The notes below the pieces were generated by a model that did not search any database, was not told where the DNA came from, and saw only the letters and a program-made list of their open reading frames with translations. From CAVRUZ01 sp963724495 (lineage in GTDB: Bacteria; Actinomycetota; Actinomycetes; Propionibacteriales; DAIQRJ01), in contig CAVRUZ010000002.1 of NCBI GenBank assembly GCA_963724495.1, positions 682,001 through 746,000 on the forward strand: 64,000 nucleotides of DNA, given 5' to 3'. The position numbers were made by a program, and so were the translations under genes. Shown here in pieces: positions 43,508 through 51,408 of the stretch (positions are counted from its first letter, which is position 1; every line of letters starts with the position of its first letter).

Positions 43508-44638
43508 TCATGCAGCACCGCTGACGAGTCGGTGCATGAGGGCAAGAGCAGCCGCCGCGGTCTGGTCGCCGGACCGGGCCCGGGTGTGCAGGTCGGCCAT
43601 CGCCGACTGGGCCGCGCCGGTGAGCCCGAGGTCGGACAACGCGTCGTCGTCGGGCAACGGCCGCACGTCCCACGTCGGCGCCCACCGGGAGACGCCGGCG
43701 AACACCTGCCCGAGCGAGTCGAGCAGCACCTCCAGGGCGGTCATCGAGACGATGTCGAGAGTGCCGACCACCCCGAGGCGCAGGTAGGTCCGGGGCTTGT
43801 CCGGCAGTGCCTCGACGGCCTGCTCCACCTTCGCGATGCCGTGCGTGCCGTCGAGCTCGACGGTCAGCTGCACCATCCGCCACTGGCCCACGTGGACTAC
43901 CTCGACCGTGCAGTCGCCGTTGTCGAGCGTGACGACCAGAGCGTTGCCCGGGTCGACTTCGCCACAGTCGGTGACCTCGGGCGTCCCGGGGTACCAGACC
44001 CGACCGGTGGTCCCCACCTCGGTGGTCGAGTGCCGGTCGCCCAGAAGGACGAACGAGACCAGTCCGTCGCGGACGGCGGACTCCACGGTGTCCAAGGGAA
44101 TCTGGGGCACGTCGGTGGCCGGCGCGAGCGCATCGACCATCCCGTGCGCAACCAGCACCCGCGGCATGGCATCCGTCGCCGGCGACAGTCCGTCGAGGAT
44201 TGTTCGGGCGGGCGACACCACCGGACGCCGCGTGCGCCACGGAGCACCCACGATCTCCACCGCCCGCGCACCCTCACCGACGACGACCGGCTCCTCGGTC
44301 AGCACGACGACGTTGCCGGGTACCGCGGAGGTCCACTCCGGGCTCGACCACACGGTGCCGGGCTCCAGCGCGTCGTGGTTGCCGGGCAGCAGCAGGACGG
44401 GGACAGGCACGCGTGCGAGCGCCTCGACCGCACGGGAGATCACCTGGCGCTCGACCTGGTTGGTCTCGAACACGTCGCCGGCCACCACCACGGCGTCGGC
44501 ACCACGCTCGGCCGCCAGCGCCCCGAGGCGCTCGATCACGTCGAGCCGAGCCTGGGTATAGCGGTGCTGCGCCTCCGGTCCGAAGTACCGGCGGCGCATC
44601 CCCAGCTGCCAGTCGGCAGAACAGATCAAGGTGACCAT
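43508..44638 (-). CDS. SbcD/YhaO-like metallophosphoesterase (Mre11-type nuclease)
   Basis: 376 residues. Phosphoesterase motifs in order: CSADWQLG (D-x-[W/H], where canonical SbcD has DxH), VVVAGDVFETNQV, LLPGNHDAL, VAHGMVDAL and LLGDRHST. The first motif reads S-A-D-W-Q instead of S-D-x-H, a change also seen in YhaO-like and actinobacterial relatives. The C-terminal 100 residues form a cap that would contact the ATPase. It precedes the SMC-like gene by 34 bp. Likely DNA-end or hairpin nuclease in repair. Confidence 0.88.
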   Translation of the reverse strand: MVTLICSADWQLGMRRRYFGPEAQHRYTQARLDVIERLGALAAERGADAVVVAGDVFETNQVERQVISRAVEALARVPVPVLLLPGNHDALEPGTVWSSPEWTSAVPGNVVVLTEEPVVVGEGARAVEIVGAPWRTRRPVVSPARTILDGLSPATDAMPRVLVAHGMVDALAPATDVPQIPLDTVESAVRDGLVSFVLLGDRHSTTEVGTTGRVWYPGTPEVTDCGEVDPGNALVVTLDNGDCTVEVVHVGQWRMVQLTVELDGTHGIAKVEQAVEALPDKPRTYLRLGVVGTLDIVSMTALEVLLDSLGQVFAGVSRWAPTWDVRPLPDDDALSDLGLTGAAQSAMADLHTRARSGDQTAAAALALMHRLVSGAA

Positions 44639-44745
44639 TGATCAGCACGCTAACGGCATGTACCGACAGTGACGGCCCGACAGGCCGCACCCCGCCCGGT
44701 CGTGCATATCGGGCGATCCCCGGCTGGCGACTACCCTCCGACGGC

Positions 44746-45282
44746 GTGACCGAGACGCCGCCCGAGGACCAGCCGGCAACCCCGGAGAGCACCCTCGACC
44801 ACCGTCCGACGATGGCGACCATCGACCTCGACGGCGTCGTCTCCGACACGCGTCATCGGCTGCACCACCTCCAGACGCGGCCGAAGAACTGGGACGCCTT
44901 CTTCGACGCGGCGCGCGCCGATGCGGTGCTGGCGGAAGGCCTCGGCGTCGCCCGCACGCTGGCCGAGCAGGCAGAGATCGTCTACCTCACCGGCAGGCCG
45001 GAACGCTGCCGAGCCGACACCGAGGCCTGGCTCCGCGAAAACGAACTGCCGCCCGGCCAGGTGCTCATGCGCCGGCCCGGCGACCGGCGCCCGGGCGCCC
45101 TGATCAAGGCTGCTGTCTGGCGACGTCTCTCCCGCACCCATCGGCTGGTGATGGCCGTCGATGACGACCCGAAGGTCATCGAGCAGGCACGCAAGGCCGG
45201 GATCCCGGTCCTGCTGGCGGACTGGATGCCCGAAGAGGCGGAAGGTCCCTTGCACCAGGCCCAGGACGAGGGCAAGACCTGA
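44746..45282 (+). CDS. HAD-superfamily phosphatase-like protein
   Basis: 178 residues from GTG 44746. HAD motif I MATIDLDGVVSDTRHRLHHL (DxDG with Val for Thr), motif II in IVYLTGRPERCRADTEAWL, Lys in LIKAAVWRR and motif III VMAVDDDPKVIEQARKAGI. T-G-R-P after strand 2 is typical of polynucleotide 3'-phosphatase/acid-phosphatase-type HADs, so a nucleic-acid end-trimming role is possible and would suit the neighbouring nuclease pair, though it is divergent from them. The first aspartates are intact. Inference only. Confidence 0.8.
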   Translation: MTETPPEDQPATPESTLDHRPTMATIDLDGVVSDTRHRLHHLQTRPKNWDAFFDAARADAVLAEGLGVARTLAEQAEIVYLTGRPERCRADTEAWLRENELPPGQVLMRRPGDRRPGALIKAAVWRRLSRTHRLVMAVDDDPKVIEQARKAGIPVLLADWMPEEAEGPLHQAQDEGKT

Positions 45283-45304
45283 CCCTGCGAGCCTCCGACC
45301 ACGG

Positions 45305-45363
45305 TTGAGTGGGCGCGATCTGTCGCCTGCGCGCGCCCGGAGCGACAGATGGCGCCCACTCGA
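45305..45363. repeat. 59-bp near-perfect palindromic element
   Basis: Arms of 22 nt (45305-45326, starting TTGAGTGGGCGC, and 45342-45363, ending GCGCCCACTCGA) are complementary at 20 of 22 positions around a 15-nt GC-only loop. It starts 23 bp after the HAD stop and ends 54 bp before tldD. Could be a terminator or a mobile palindrome. Confidence 0.7.
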
Positions 45364-45416
45364 CTCGAGGCGGCCTCGGGATCTCGGTCCCACCCCGCTC
45401 ACTAGGGTTGCCAATC

Positions 45417-46943
45417 GTGACCGCAGCAACGACTCCGCCGGGCGACGCGCGCCTCGATCCGGCCTTCCTCTCCCTTCCCCTCCAGGCGCTCGCGGACGCG
45501 GGTCTGAGCCGTGCGCGTGAGCTCGGTGCCACCCACGCAGATGTACGGGTGGAACGCATCCGCAGCCAGCAACTGCGCGTGTACGACGGCGCCCTTCAGC
45601 ATGCAGGCGACGGCTCCGTGCTGGGCGTCGCGGTCCGCGTCGTCCACGACGGCTCGTGGGGCTTCGCCGCCGGTGTCGAGCTCACAGCCGCCGCCGTGTC
45701 GGCGCTGGCAGAGCAGGCGGTGGCTGTCGCAAAGGTCGCGCGGCCGATGACACTCGAACCGATCGAGCTGGCCACCGAGCCGACGCACGCAGGCGTGACC
45801 TACGTGTCCGCCTATGAGGTGAATCCCTTCGAGATCTCGACGAAGGAGAAGGTGGCCCGCCTCGTCGACCTGAGCAAGGGCATCCTCGGCAACGGCCCGG
45901 TGCAGCATGTCGCGGCCTCGTTGGCGCAGTACCAGGAGAACAAGTTCTACGCCGACCTCGCCGGTACCACCGCCACCCAGCAACGGGTGCGCCTCTACCC
46001 GCACCTCGAGGCCCACGGCACCGATTCGGGCACCGGCATCTTCGACTCGATGGCCACGACGCTGGCGCCCGCCGGTCGCGGTTACGAGTACGTACAGGCG
46101 GATTCCCTCGACGAGCAGGTTGGCGCCCTGCCGGAGCAGCTGGCCGAGAAGCTCACCGCGCCGACCGTGCAGGCCGGGGAGTACGACCTCGTCATCGATC
46201 CCACGAACCTCTGGCTGACGATCCACGAGTCGATCGGGCACGCCACCGAGCTCGACCGGGCCCTGGGCTATGAGGCCAACTACGCCGGCACCAGTTTCGC
46301 GACGCCGGACAAGCTGAACTCGCTCCAGTACGGCTCCCCGGTCATGAACGTCACCGGTGACCGGACCGCCGTGAACGGTCTGGCCACCACCGGGATCGAC
46401 GACGACGGTGTGGGAACCACCTCGTGGGACCTCATCAAGGACGGCGTCCTGGTCGGCTATCAGCTCGACCGGCGCACTGCCAAGCGCTACGGCTTCGAGG
46501 CCTCGAACGGCTGCGCGCATGCCGACTCACCGCTGCACGTTCCGATCCAGCGAATGGCGAACGTCTCGCTGCAGCCCTCCCTCGACGACACGTCCACTGC
46601 TGATCTCATCGGCAAGGTCGACCGCGGCATCTACATCGTCGGCGACCGGTCCTGGTCGATCGACATGCAGCGCTACAACTTCCAGTTCACCGGCCAGCGG
46701 TTCTATCGGATCGAGAACGGCCAGCTGGCCGGTCCGGTGCGCGACGTGGCCTATCAGGCAACCACCACTGACTTCTGGGGTGCGATGGAGGCTGTCGGCG
46801 GCCGGGACACCTACGTCCTCGGCGGTGCCTTCAACTGTGGCAAGGCCGAGCCTGGTCAGGTCGCCTCGGTCAGCCACGGCTGCCCGTCCGCGCTGTTCCG
46901 CGGTATCCGCATTCTCAACACCAACGAGGAATCCGGCCGATGA
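45417..46943 (+). CDS. tldD: TldD metalloprotease subunit
   Basis: 508 residues from GTG 45417. The active-site helix HESIGHATELD carries the HExxxH motif of TldD that binds zinc. Other family landmarks: THADVRVERIRSQQLRVYDG, GYQLDRRTA, MANVSLQPS and NCGKAEPGQVASVSHGCPSALFRGIRILN at the end. TldD and its partner TldE form a heterodimeric protease that degrades or matures unstructured peptides (for example microcin B17 and CcdA in E. coli). No obvious peptide precursor lies nearby. The next gene overlaps by four bases (ATGA). Confidence 0.95.
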   Translation: MTAATTPPGDARLDPAFLSLPLQALADAGLSRARELGATHADVRVERIRSQQLRVYDGALQHAGDGSVLGVAVRVVHDGSWGFAAGVELTAAAVSALAEQAVAVAKVARPMTLEPIELATEPTHAGVTYVSAYEVNPFEISTKEKVARLVDLSKGILGNGPVQHVAASLAQYQENKFYADLAGTTATQQRVRLYPHLEAHGTDSGTGIFDSMATTLAPAGRGYEYVQADSLDEQVGALPEQLAEKLTAPTVQAGEYDLVIDPTNLWLTIHESIGHATELDRALGYEANYAGTSFATPDKLNSLQYGSPVMNVTGDRTAVNGLATTGIDDDGVGTTSWDLIKDGVLVGYQLDRRTAKRYGFEASNGCAHADSPLHVPIQRMANVSLQPSLDDTSTADLIGKVDRGIYIVGDRSWSIDMQRYNFQFTGQRFYRIENGQLAGPVRDVAYQATTTDFWGAMEAVGGRDTYVLGGAFNCGKAEPGQVASVSHGCPSALFRGIRILNTNEESGR

Positions 46944-48367
46944 CCACTTCACAGCCCGGCATCTCCACCACGGTCCTGCCCGCGCATGAACTCGCCGAGC
47001 GGGCCGTGGAAGCGGTCCGTCGCGCCAACCCTGGCGGCGAGGTCATCGGCATCGCCGAGACGGTCAGTGCCACCAATCTCCGGTGGGCCAACAACACCAC
47101 GACCACCAACGGTGTCAGCACCTCCTCGTCGATCACCATCATCGCGACCGACCCGCGCGCCGATGGGGTGGCGACCGGCGTGGTGACTCGCAACGTCACC
47201 ACGGCCGCCGAGGTCGAGGAGGTCGCCGAGGCCGCAGTGGCCGCAGCCCGTGAGGCGGAACCGGCTGAGGATGCCACGGATCTCGAACGCGACAAGGCCG
47301 ATCCTGCCTTTTCGGATGGGCCTTCCGGTACGGGTATCGAGGTGTTCGAGAGCCTGGCCTCGTCGTTGGGCGCTCAGTTTGCGGCAGCCGCGGGCGCTGG
47401 CCGTCGGCTGTACGGATACGCCGAACACAACGTCACCACGAGCTATCTGGCCTCGTCCTCGGGACTTCGACTGCGCTACGTCCAGCCCTCGGGGTACTTC
47501 TCGGCTACCGCCAAGGAAGGCGACGGCTCGAATTCGGCATGGACCGGCCAGGCGACTCGCGACTTCCGCGACGTCGACGTCGATGTCCGGATGGCCGACC
47601 TCGCCACCCGTCTCGGCTGGGGCCGGGTCACCCGGGATCTGCCGGCCGGGCGGTATCCGACGATCCTGCCGCCGGCAGCGGTGTCGGACCTGCTCACCTA
47701 CGCGTACTGGACGCTGGGTGCACGAGACGCGCACGAGGGACTCACGGTCTTCTCCAAGCCAGGCGGCGGTACACGGCTCGGCGAGCAATTGACCACCGCC
47801 GCGATCAGCATGCGCTCAGACCCCGGCGCACCAGGACTCGAGTGCCCGCCGTTCGTCCTGGCCGGTCGGTCGAGCAGCGTCAGCAGCGTGTTCGACAACG
47901 GCACGGCATCTCCCGCCGTCACCTGGATCGATCGCGGTCGGCTGGCCGCCCTCGGCACGAGCAGGTACACGTCCGGGCTCGCGGGCGTGGACCACCATCC
48001 CCTTGTCGACAACCTGATCGTGGAGGTGGACGGCGCCAGCGGCGACATCGACGAGCTGATCGCCGGCACTGAGCGTGGTCTGCTGCTGACCTGCCTGTGG
48101 TACATCCGCGAGGTGGACCCGCAGACGCTGCTCCTCACCGGCCTGACCCGCGACGGCGTCTACCTCGTCGAGGGTGGCGAGGTCACCGCCCGCGTGAACA
48201 ACTTCCGCTTCAACGAGTCTCCGGTCGACCTGCTGTCACGGGTCAGCCGGGCCTCGGCAGCAGTGCCGTCGTTCTCCCGCGAGTGGGGCGAGTACTTCCC
48301 ACGAACGGTCACTCCGGCACTCGTCATCGACGACTTCAACTTCTCGTCGGTCTCGCAAGCCAGCTGA
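46940..48367 (+). CDS. TldE/PmbA-like partner of TldD
   Basis: 475 residues, overlapping tldD by four bases. It has the same fold but no HExxxH motif, as expected of the non-catalytic subunit: AERAVEAVRRANPGGEV, LRWANNTTTTNGVSTSS, RLYGYAEHNVTTSYLASSSG, PTILPPAAVSDLLTYAYW, and the C-terminal LVEGGEVTARVNNFRFNESPVDLLSRV. The TldD-TldE gene order with overlap is the standard two-gene operon. Cytoplasmic. The C-terminus is complete (SSVSQAS). Confidence 0.93.
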   Translation: MTTSQPGISTTVLPAHELAERAVEAVRRANPGGEVIGIAETVSATNLRWANNTTTTNGVSTSSSITIIATDPRADGVATGVVTRNVTTAAEVEEVAEAAVAAAREAEPAEDATDLERDKADPAFSDGPSGTGIEVFESLASSLGAQFAAAAGAGRRLYGYAEHNVTTSYLASSSGLRLRYVQPSGYFSATAKEGDGSNSAWTGQATRDFRDVDVDVRMADLATRLGWGRVTRDLPAGRYPTILPPAAVSDLLTYAYWTLGARDAHEGLTVFSKPGGGTRLGEQLTTAAISMRSDPGAPGLECPPFVLAGRSSSVSSVFDNGTASPAVTWIDRGRLAALGTSRYTSGLAGVDHHPLVDNLIVEVDGASGDIDELIAGTERGLLLTCLWYIREVDPQTLLLTGLTRDGVYLVEGGEVTARVNNFRFNESPVDLLSRVSRASAAVPSFSREWGEYFPRTVTPALVIDDFNFSSVSQAS

Positions 48368-48419
48368 TCGGCCCCTCCCCTGGCACAGGTAGCAAAGCCG
48401 GCAACGAAAGGCGCACGAC

Positions 48420-49427
48420 ATGTCTCAACCTGCTGATAAGTCTCGAGCAACTGAGATGACGGAAACTGTCGGGATGTCGGTGCGAACCGAGTCGGTCACG
48501 GTCGGCTTTGCCGGGCTTGGAATCATGGGCCGGGGCATGGCCGGCAGCCTGCTGAAGTCCAGGCACCAGGTCAGGGTCTTCAACCGCACACGGGACAAGA
48601 CCGAGTCTCTGGCAAGCCGGGGCGCCGCCGTCGCCCAGTCGCCCAGCGACCTGGCTGCAGCCTCCGACCTGGTCTTTCTCAGCGTGTCCGACACGCCCGA
48701 TGTCGAGGAGGTCCTGTTCGGTGGGGACAACCTGGCTCCCGAGGACAGTCTGGCGTCCGGTTTGAAGCCAGGCTCACTCGTGGTCGACCATTCCACCGTG
48801 TCCCCGGCCGCCACCCGGACGTGGGCGAAAAGGCTTGCAGAGCAGGGCATTTCGTTCCTCGACGCGCCAGTCTCTGGCGGTAGTGAAGGCGCCGCGAACG
48901 GGACCCTGGCGATCATGGTCGGAGGTGACCCAGCCGACGTCGAACGCGCCCGTCCCTACCTGGAGTCGATGGGATCGACGATCACGCACACAGGCCCCGT
49001 CGGCACCGGTCAGCTGTGCAAGCTGGTGAACCAGGTTCTCGTCGTCGTCAACATGCTGGCCGTCTCCGAGGGCCTACTGCTGGCGCAAGCCGGTGGACTC
49101 GACCCAGCCGTAGCCGTCGCAGCGACATCCGGTGGTGCCGGTGGCTCCTGGATGCTCGCCAACCGCGGGCCGCAGCTCGTCGAACGTGACTTTCGGCCGG
49201 GGTTCACGATCGACTTGCAGCAGAAGGACTTGCGGCTGGTCCTCGAAGCGGCGGATGAGCTCGGCGTGCCCGCTCTTGCGACTTCGATGGTGCACCAGCT
49301 CTATCGGGTGCTGCAGAACGACGGCCTCGGTGGCGAAGGCAACCACGCACTCGCCAAGGCCCTCGAGAAGCTCGCTGGCCGGACGATCGCATCGACACCG
49401 GCCAGCACCTCGACGGAGACCGGTTGA
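48420..49427 (+). CDS. Beta-hydroxyacid dehydrogenase (3-hydroxyisobutyrate dehydrogenase family)
   Basis: 335 residues. Cofactor motif VGFAGLGIMGRGMAGSLLKS, with FNRTRDK suggesting NADP; substrate motif DAPVSGGSEGAANGTLAIMVGG; catalytic Lys in GQLCKLVNQVLVV; and the C-terminal FTIDLQQKDLRLVLEAA. All signature elements are present. A short N-terminal extension (about 20 residues) precedes the Rossmann fold, so a later ATG at 48474 is possible. Reduces or oxidises a beta-hydroxyacid such as tartronate semialdehyde or hydroxyisobutyrate. The downstream HAD gene overlaps its stop (TTGA), so they are one operon, 52 bp after tldE. Confidence 0.9.
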   Translation: MSQPADKSRATEMTETVGMSVRTESVTVGFAGLGIMGRGMAGSLLKSRHQVRVFNRTRDKTESLASRGAAVAQSPSDLAAASDLVFLSVSDTPDVEEVLFGGDNLAPEDSLASGLKPGSLVVDHSTVSPAATRTWAKRLAEQGISFLDAPVSGGSEGAANGTLAIMVGGDPADVERARPYLESMGSTITHTGPVGTGQLCKLVNQVLVVVNMLAVSEGLLLAQAGGLDPAVAVAATSGGAGGSWMLANRGPQLVERDFRPGFTIDLQQKDLRLVLEAADELGVPALATSMVHQLYRVLQNDGLGGEGNHALAKALEKLAGRTIASTPASTSTETG

Positions 49428-50083
49428 CCTTCCCAGGAAGCAAATCGGCTCCTGACCTGGTAGTCGGCTTCGACCTCGACCTCACCCTGGTCGACTCCCA
49501 CGAGCGGATCGTCAGTTCCTACCTGGCCGCGTTCGCAGGCCTCGGCCGTCCGGAGATCACCGAGGCTGATCTGCTGCCCCACTTGGGGTTGACCCTCACG
49601 CATGTCAGCACGCTGCTGGCGCCGGACCTCGACAGCGATGAAGTCGTCCATGCCTACCGCGCGCACTACGACCGGCCGGAGGCACCACCCACGGAGCCGA
49701 TGCCCGGTGCGGTGCGGGCGTTGACCGCGGTCCACGACATTGGCGGCCGCTGCCTGGTGGTGTCGGCCAAGCAGGACATACGAGTCAAGCGCGCGGTTGA
49801 GGAGGCTGGTCTCGCAGCCTGGTTGGACGTCCTCTACGGGGACCTCTTCGGTGAAGCCAAGGCGGGCGCGCTGATCGCCGAGCACGCCACGATCTACGTC
49901 GGCGATCACCCGGGCGACATGGTGGCGGGACTGCGAGCCAACTGCTACGCGCTCGGCGTGACCACCGGTTCGAACGACGAAGATGCGCTTCTCGCTGCCG
50001 GTGCCGACGACACCATCGCCAGCCTCGAGGACTTCCCAGCCTGGCTGGGAGATTGGCTCGTGCGGCCGCACGAAGCCGAGTAA
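49424..50083 (+). CDS. HAD-superfamily hydrolase (phosphoglycolate phosphatase-like)
   Basis: 219 residues from TTG 49424, which overlaps the previous stop. Motif I VVGFDLDLTLVDSHERI (D-L-D-L-T, both aspartates), motif II LVVSAKQDIRV, Lys at FGEAKAGAL, and motif III IYVGDHPGDMVAGLRA. The cap is the small helical type (AAFAGLGRPEITEADLLPHLGLTL). In some organisms the phosphatase next to a beta-hydroxyacid dehydrogenase removes a phosphoglycolate-type product; here this is guesswork. Translational coupling with the dehydrogenase gene is likely. Confidence 0.85.
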   Translation: MTFPGSKSAPDLVVGFDLDLTLVDSHERIVSSYLAAFAGLGRPEITEADLLPHLGLTLTHVSTLLAPDLDSDEVVHAYRAHYDRPEAPPTEPMPGAVRALTAVHDIGGRCLVVSAKQDIRVKRAVEEAGLAAWLDVLYGDLFGEAKAGALIAEHATIYVGDHPGDMVAGLRANCYALGVTTGSNDEDALLAAGADDTIASLEDFPAWLGDWLVRPHEAE

Positions 50084-50336
50084 CACTCCGAGGTGAACGG
50101 CGGCAGTTCGGTCGAAACCCGTACACAGTCAGCGAAAGCCACCATCGCTCCTCTCCTCGCCCGCCGCAGGCGCTGACGGCCAGTTGGGCCACGGGGTGGT
50201 GACCTCTATCGGCACATCTGCAGGACGCAGCTGGTTGGTTTCTACCTCGACCTCCCCATTTGTGCTGTTAGGGAACGTGATTTGCGTGGACTGATTGCCG
50301 GCGAACGGTGAACGACGTCTAGGTTCCCCCCGATCA

Positions 50337-50356
50337 ACGTCGGCCCCCACCGACGT
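50337..50356 (+). promoter_or_regulatory. Small inverted repeat before the GH18 gene
   Basis: ACGTCGG (50337-50343) and CCGACGT (50350-50356) are perfectly complementary around CCCCCA, 25 bp before the ATG of the GH18 gene. It could be an operator or leader hairpin. The rest of the 298-bp gap (50084-50381) holds no other feature I can support. Confidence 0.4.
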
Positions 50357-50381
50357 CCCCAACCCCCGGGAGGCTCCACGT

Positions 50382-51395
50382 ATGGAGAATCTCTTCACCC
50401 GACGCGCCCTGTGCCAGATTGCAGGCGCCGCCGTGGCGGCAGTCGCTGCCCCGACGACCGATCGTCTCGAGGCCAGGGCCACGAAGACGGCCGCCAAGCC
50501 ACAAGCTGCAGCAGCAGCAGCACCCAGCCCGGCAACCAAGAAGGCTCGCAAGGCCGCCGCAACCGCGAGCGGCCTTGCACCGAACGTGGTGTCCGTGTGG
50601 CACTCCGGTTGGAAGGGTCCGCAGCCGTGGACCGGCTATCCCGCAGCTGTCCGTAGCCGGGTCAACCATGTGGTACTCGCCATCGCACAGTCCTCGCAGG
50701 CGGGGACCGGGCGGCTGTACTACTTCAATCGATTCGGTGCAAACCTCGCGAGCAGCATCCGGTCAGCGCGGGCAAGCGGAACGAACGTGCTCATGGGCAT
50801 CGGTGGCTCCGGGGCTGGTGGCACCATCACCATCACCAATGCCACGCAGGCAGACCAGGCCTTCGACAGCATCGCGACTTTCGTCAAGGACTACGGGATC
50901 AACGGCATCGATCTCGACCTGGAACCGACCTGGTCGCAATGGACCCAGGAAGCGCTTGTCCGGTTGTGCACGCGCCTGAAGGCAACCTATGGGCCCAAGT
51001 TCCTTGTCGGCCTCACCGTTGCGCTCTACGAAGAGCACACGGCCCGGTGGCTCGACCTCGCGAAGGCGCTCGGCTCCAGCTACGACTACATGGCGCCGAT
51101 GCTGTACGACTTCCCCGAGGCCAACCTGCCCAACTTCCCGGCAGTATGCGTTGACAAGTGTGACGTCATGGCTGGCGGTGGAGTGCCGGCCTCGAAGATG
51201 ATCCTCGGCTTCAAGGTCGAGAACGTCACCAACGCTTCCGCTACCTGGGAGCAGACACGCGACGCATACCGCGCCTGCGTGGCGAAGTACCCCTCCCTGC
51301 GCGGCGCCTTCGGGTGGCAGGACGAAACCATGGCCAAGCGGAACTGGGACTGGGCACTCGGCCTCGGGCCCCGCATCCGTGCGGCCAAGGGCTGA
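50382..51395 (+). CDS. Secreted glycoside hydrolase family 18-like protein (chitinase/endoglucosaminidase fold)
   Basis: 337 residues from ATG 50382 (CGGGAGGCTCC precedes it). N-terminus MENLFTRRALCQIAGAAVAAVAA is a twin-arginine-like signal; an Ala/Lys-rich stretch follows. The GH18 barrel is clear: VVSVWHSGWKGPQPW, NHVVLAIAQS, VLMGIGGSGAGG (the SxGG-like motif), the catalytic segment NGIDLDLEP (DxxDxDxE with the first Asp as Asn), SSYDYMAPMLYDF (product-site Met/Tyr) and GAFGWQDETMA. The acid Glu is present, so activity is plausible, on chitin or peptidoglycan-type glycans. Convergent with gcvP, 13 bp apart. Confidence 0.88.
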   Translation: MENLFTRRALCQIAGAAVAAVAAPTTDRLEARATKTAAKPQAAAAAAPSPATKKARKAAATASGLAPNVVSVWHSGWKGPQPWTGYPAAVRSRVNHVVLAIAQSSQAGTGRLYYFNRFGANLASSIRSARASGTNVLMGIGGSGAGGTITITNATQADQAFDSIATFVKDYGINGIDLDLEPTWSQWTQEALVRLCTRLKATYGPKFLVGLTVALYEEHTARWLDLAKALGSSYDYMAPMLYDFPEANLPNFPAVCVDKCDVMAGGGVPASKMILGFKVENVTNASATWEQTRDAYRACVAKYPSLRGAFGWQDETMAKRNWDWALGLGPRIRAAKG

Positions 51396-51408
51396 CCAAC
51401 CACCACGT

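Noticed and set aside
40699..44638. Possible anti-phage defence operon built on the SbcCD-like pair
   Set aside because: No toxin, restriction, reverse-transcriptase, TIR or other defence gene is close by; a repair role explains the pair.
45417..48367. RiPP peptide biosynthesis cluster around TldD/TldE
   Set aside because: No precursor peptide, YcaO, radical SAM, lanthionine synthetase or exporter gene is adjacent; TldD/E pairs are common housekeeping proteases.
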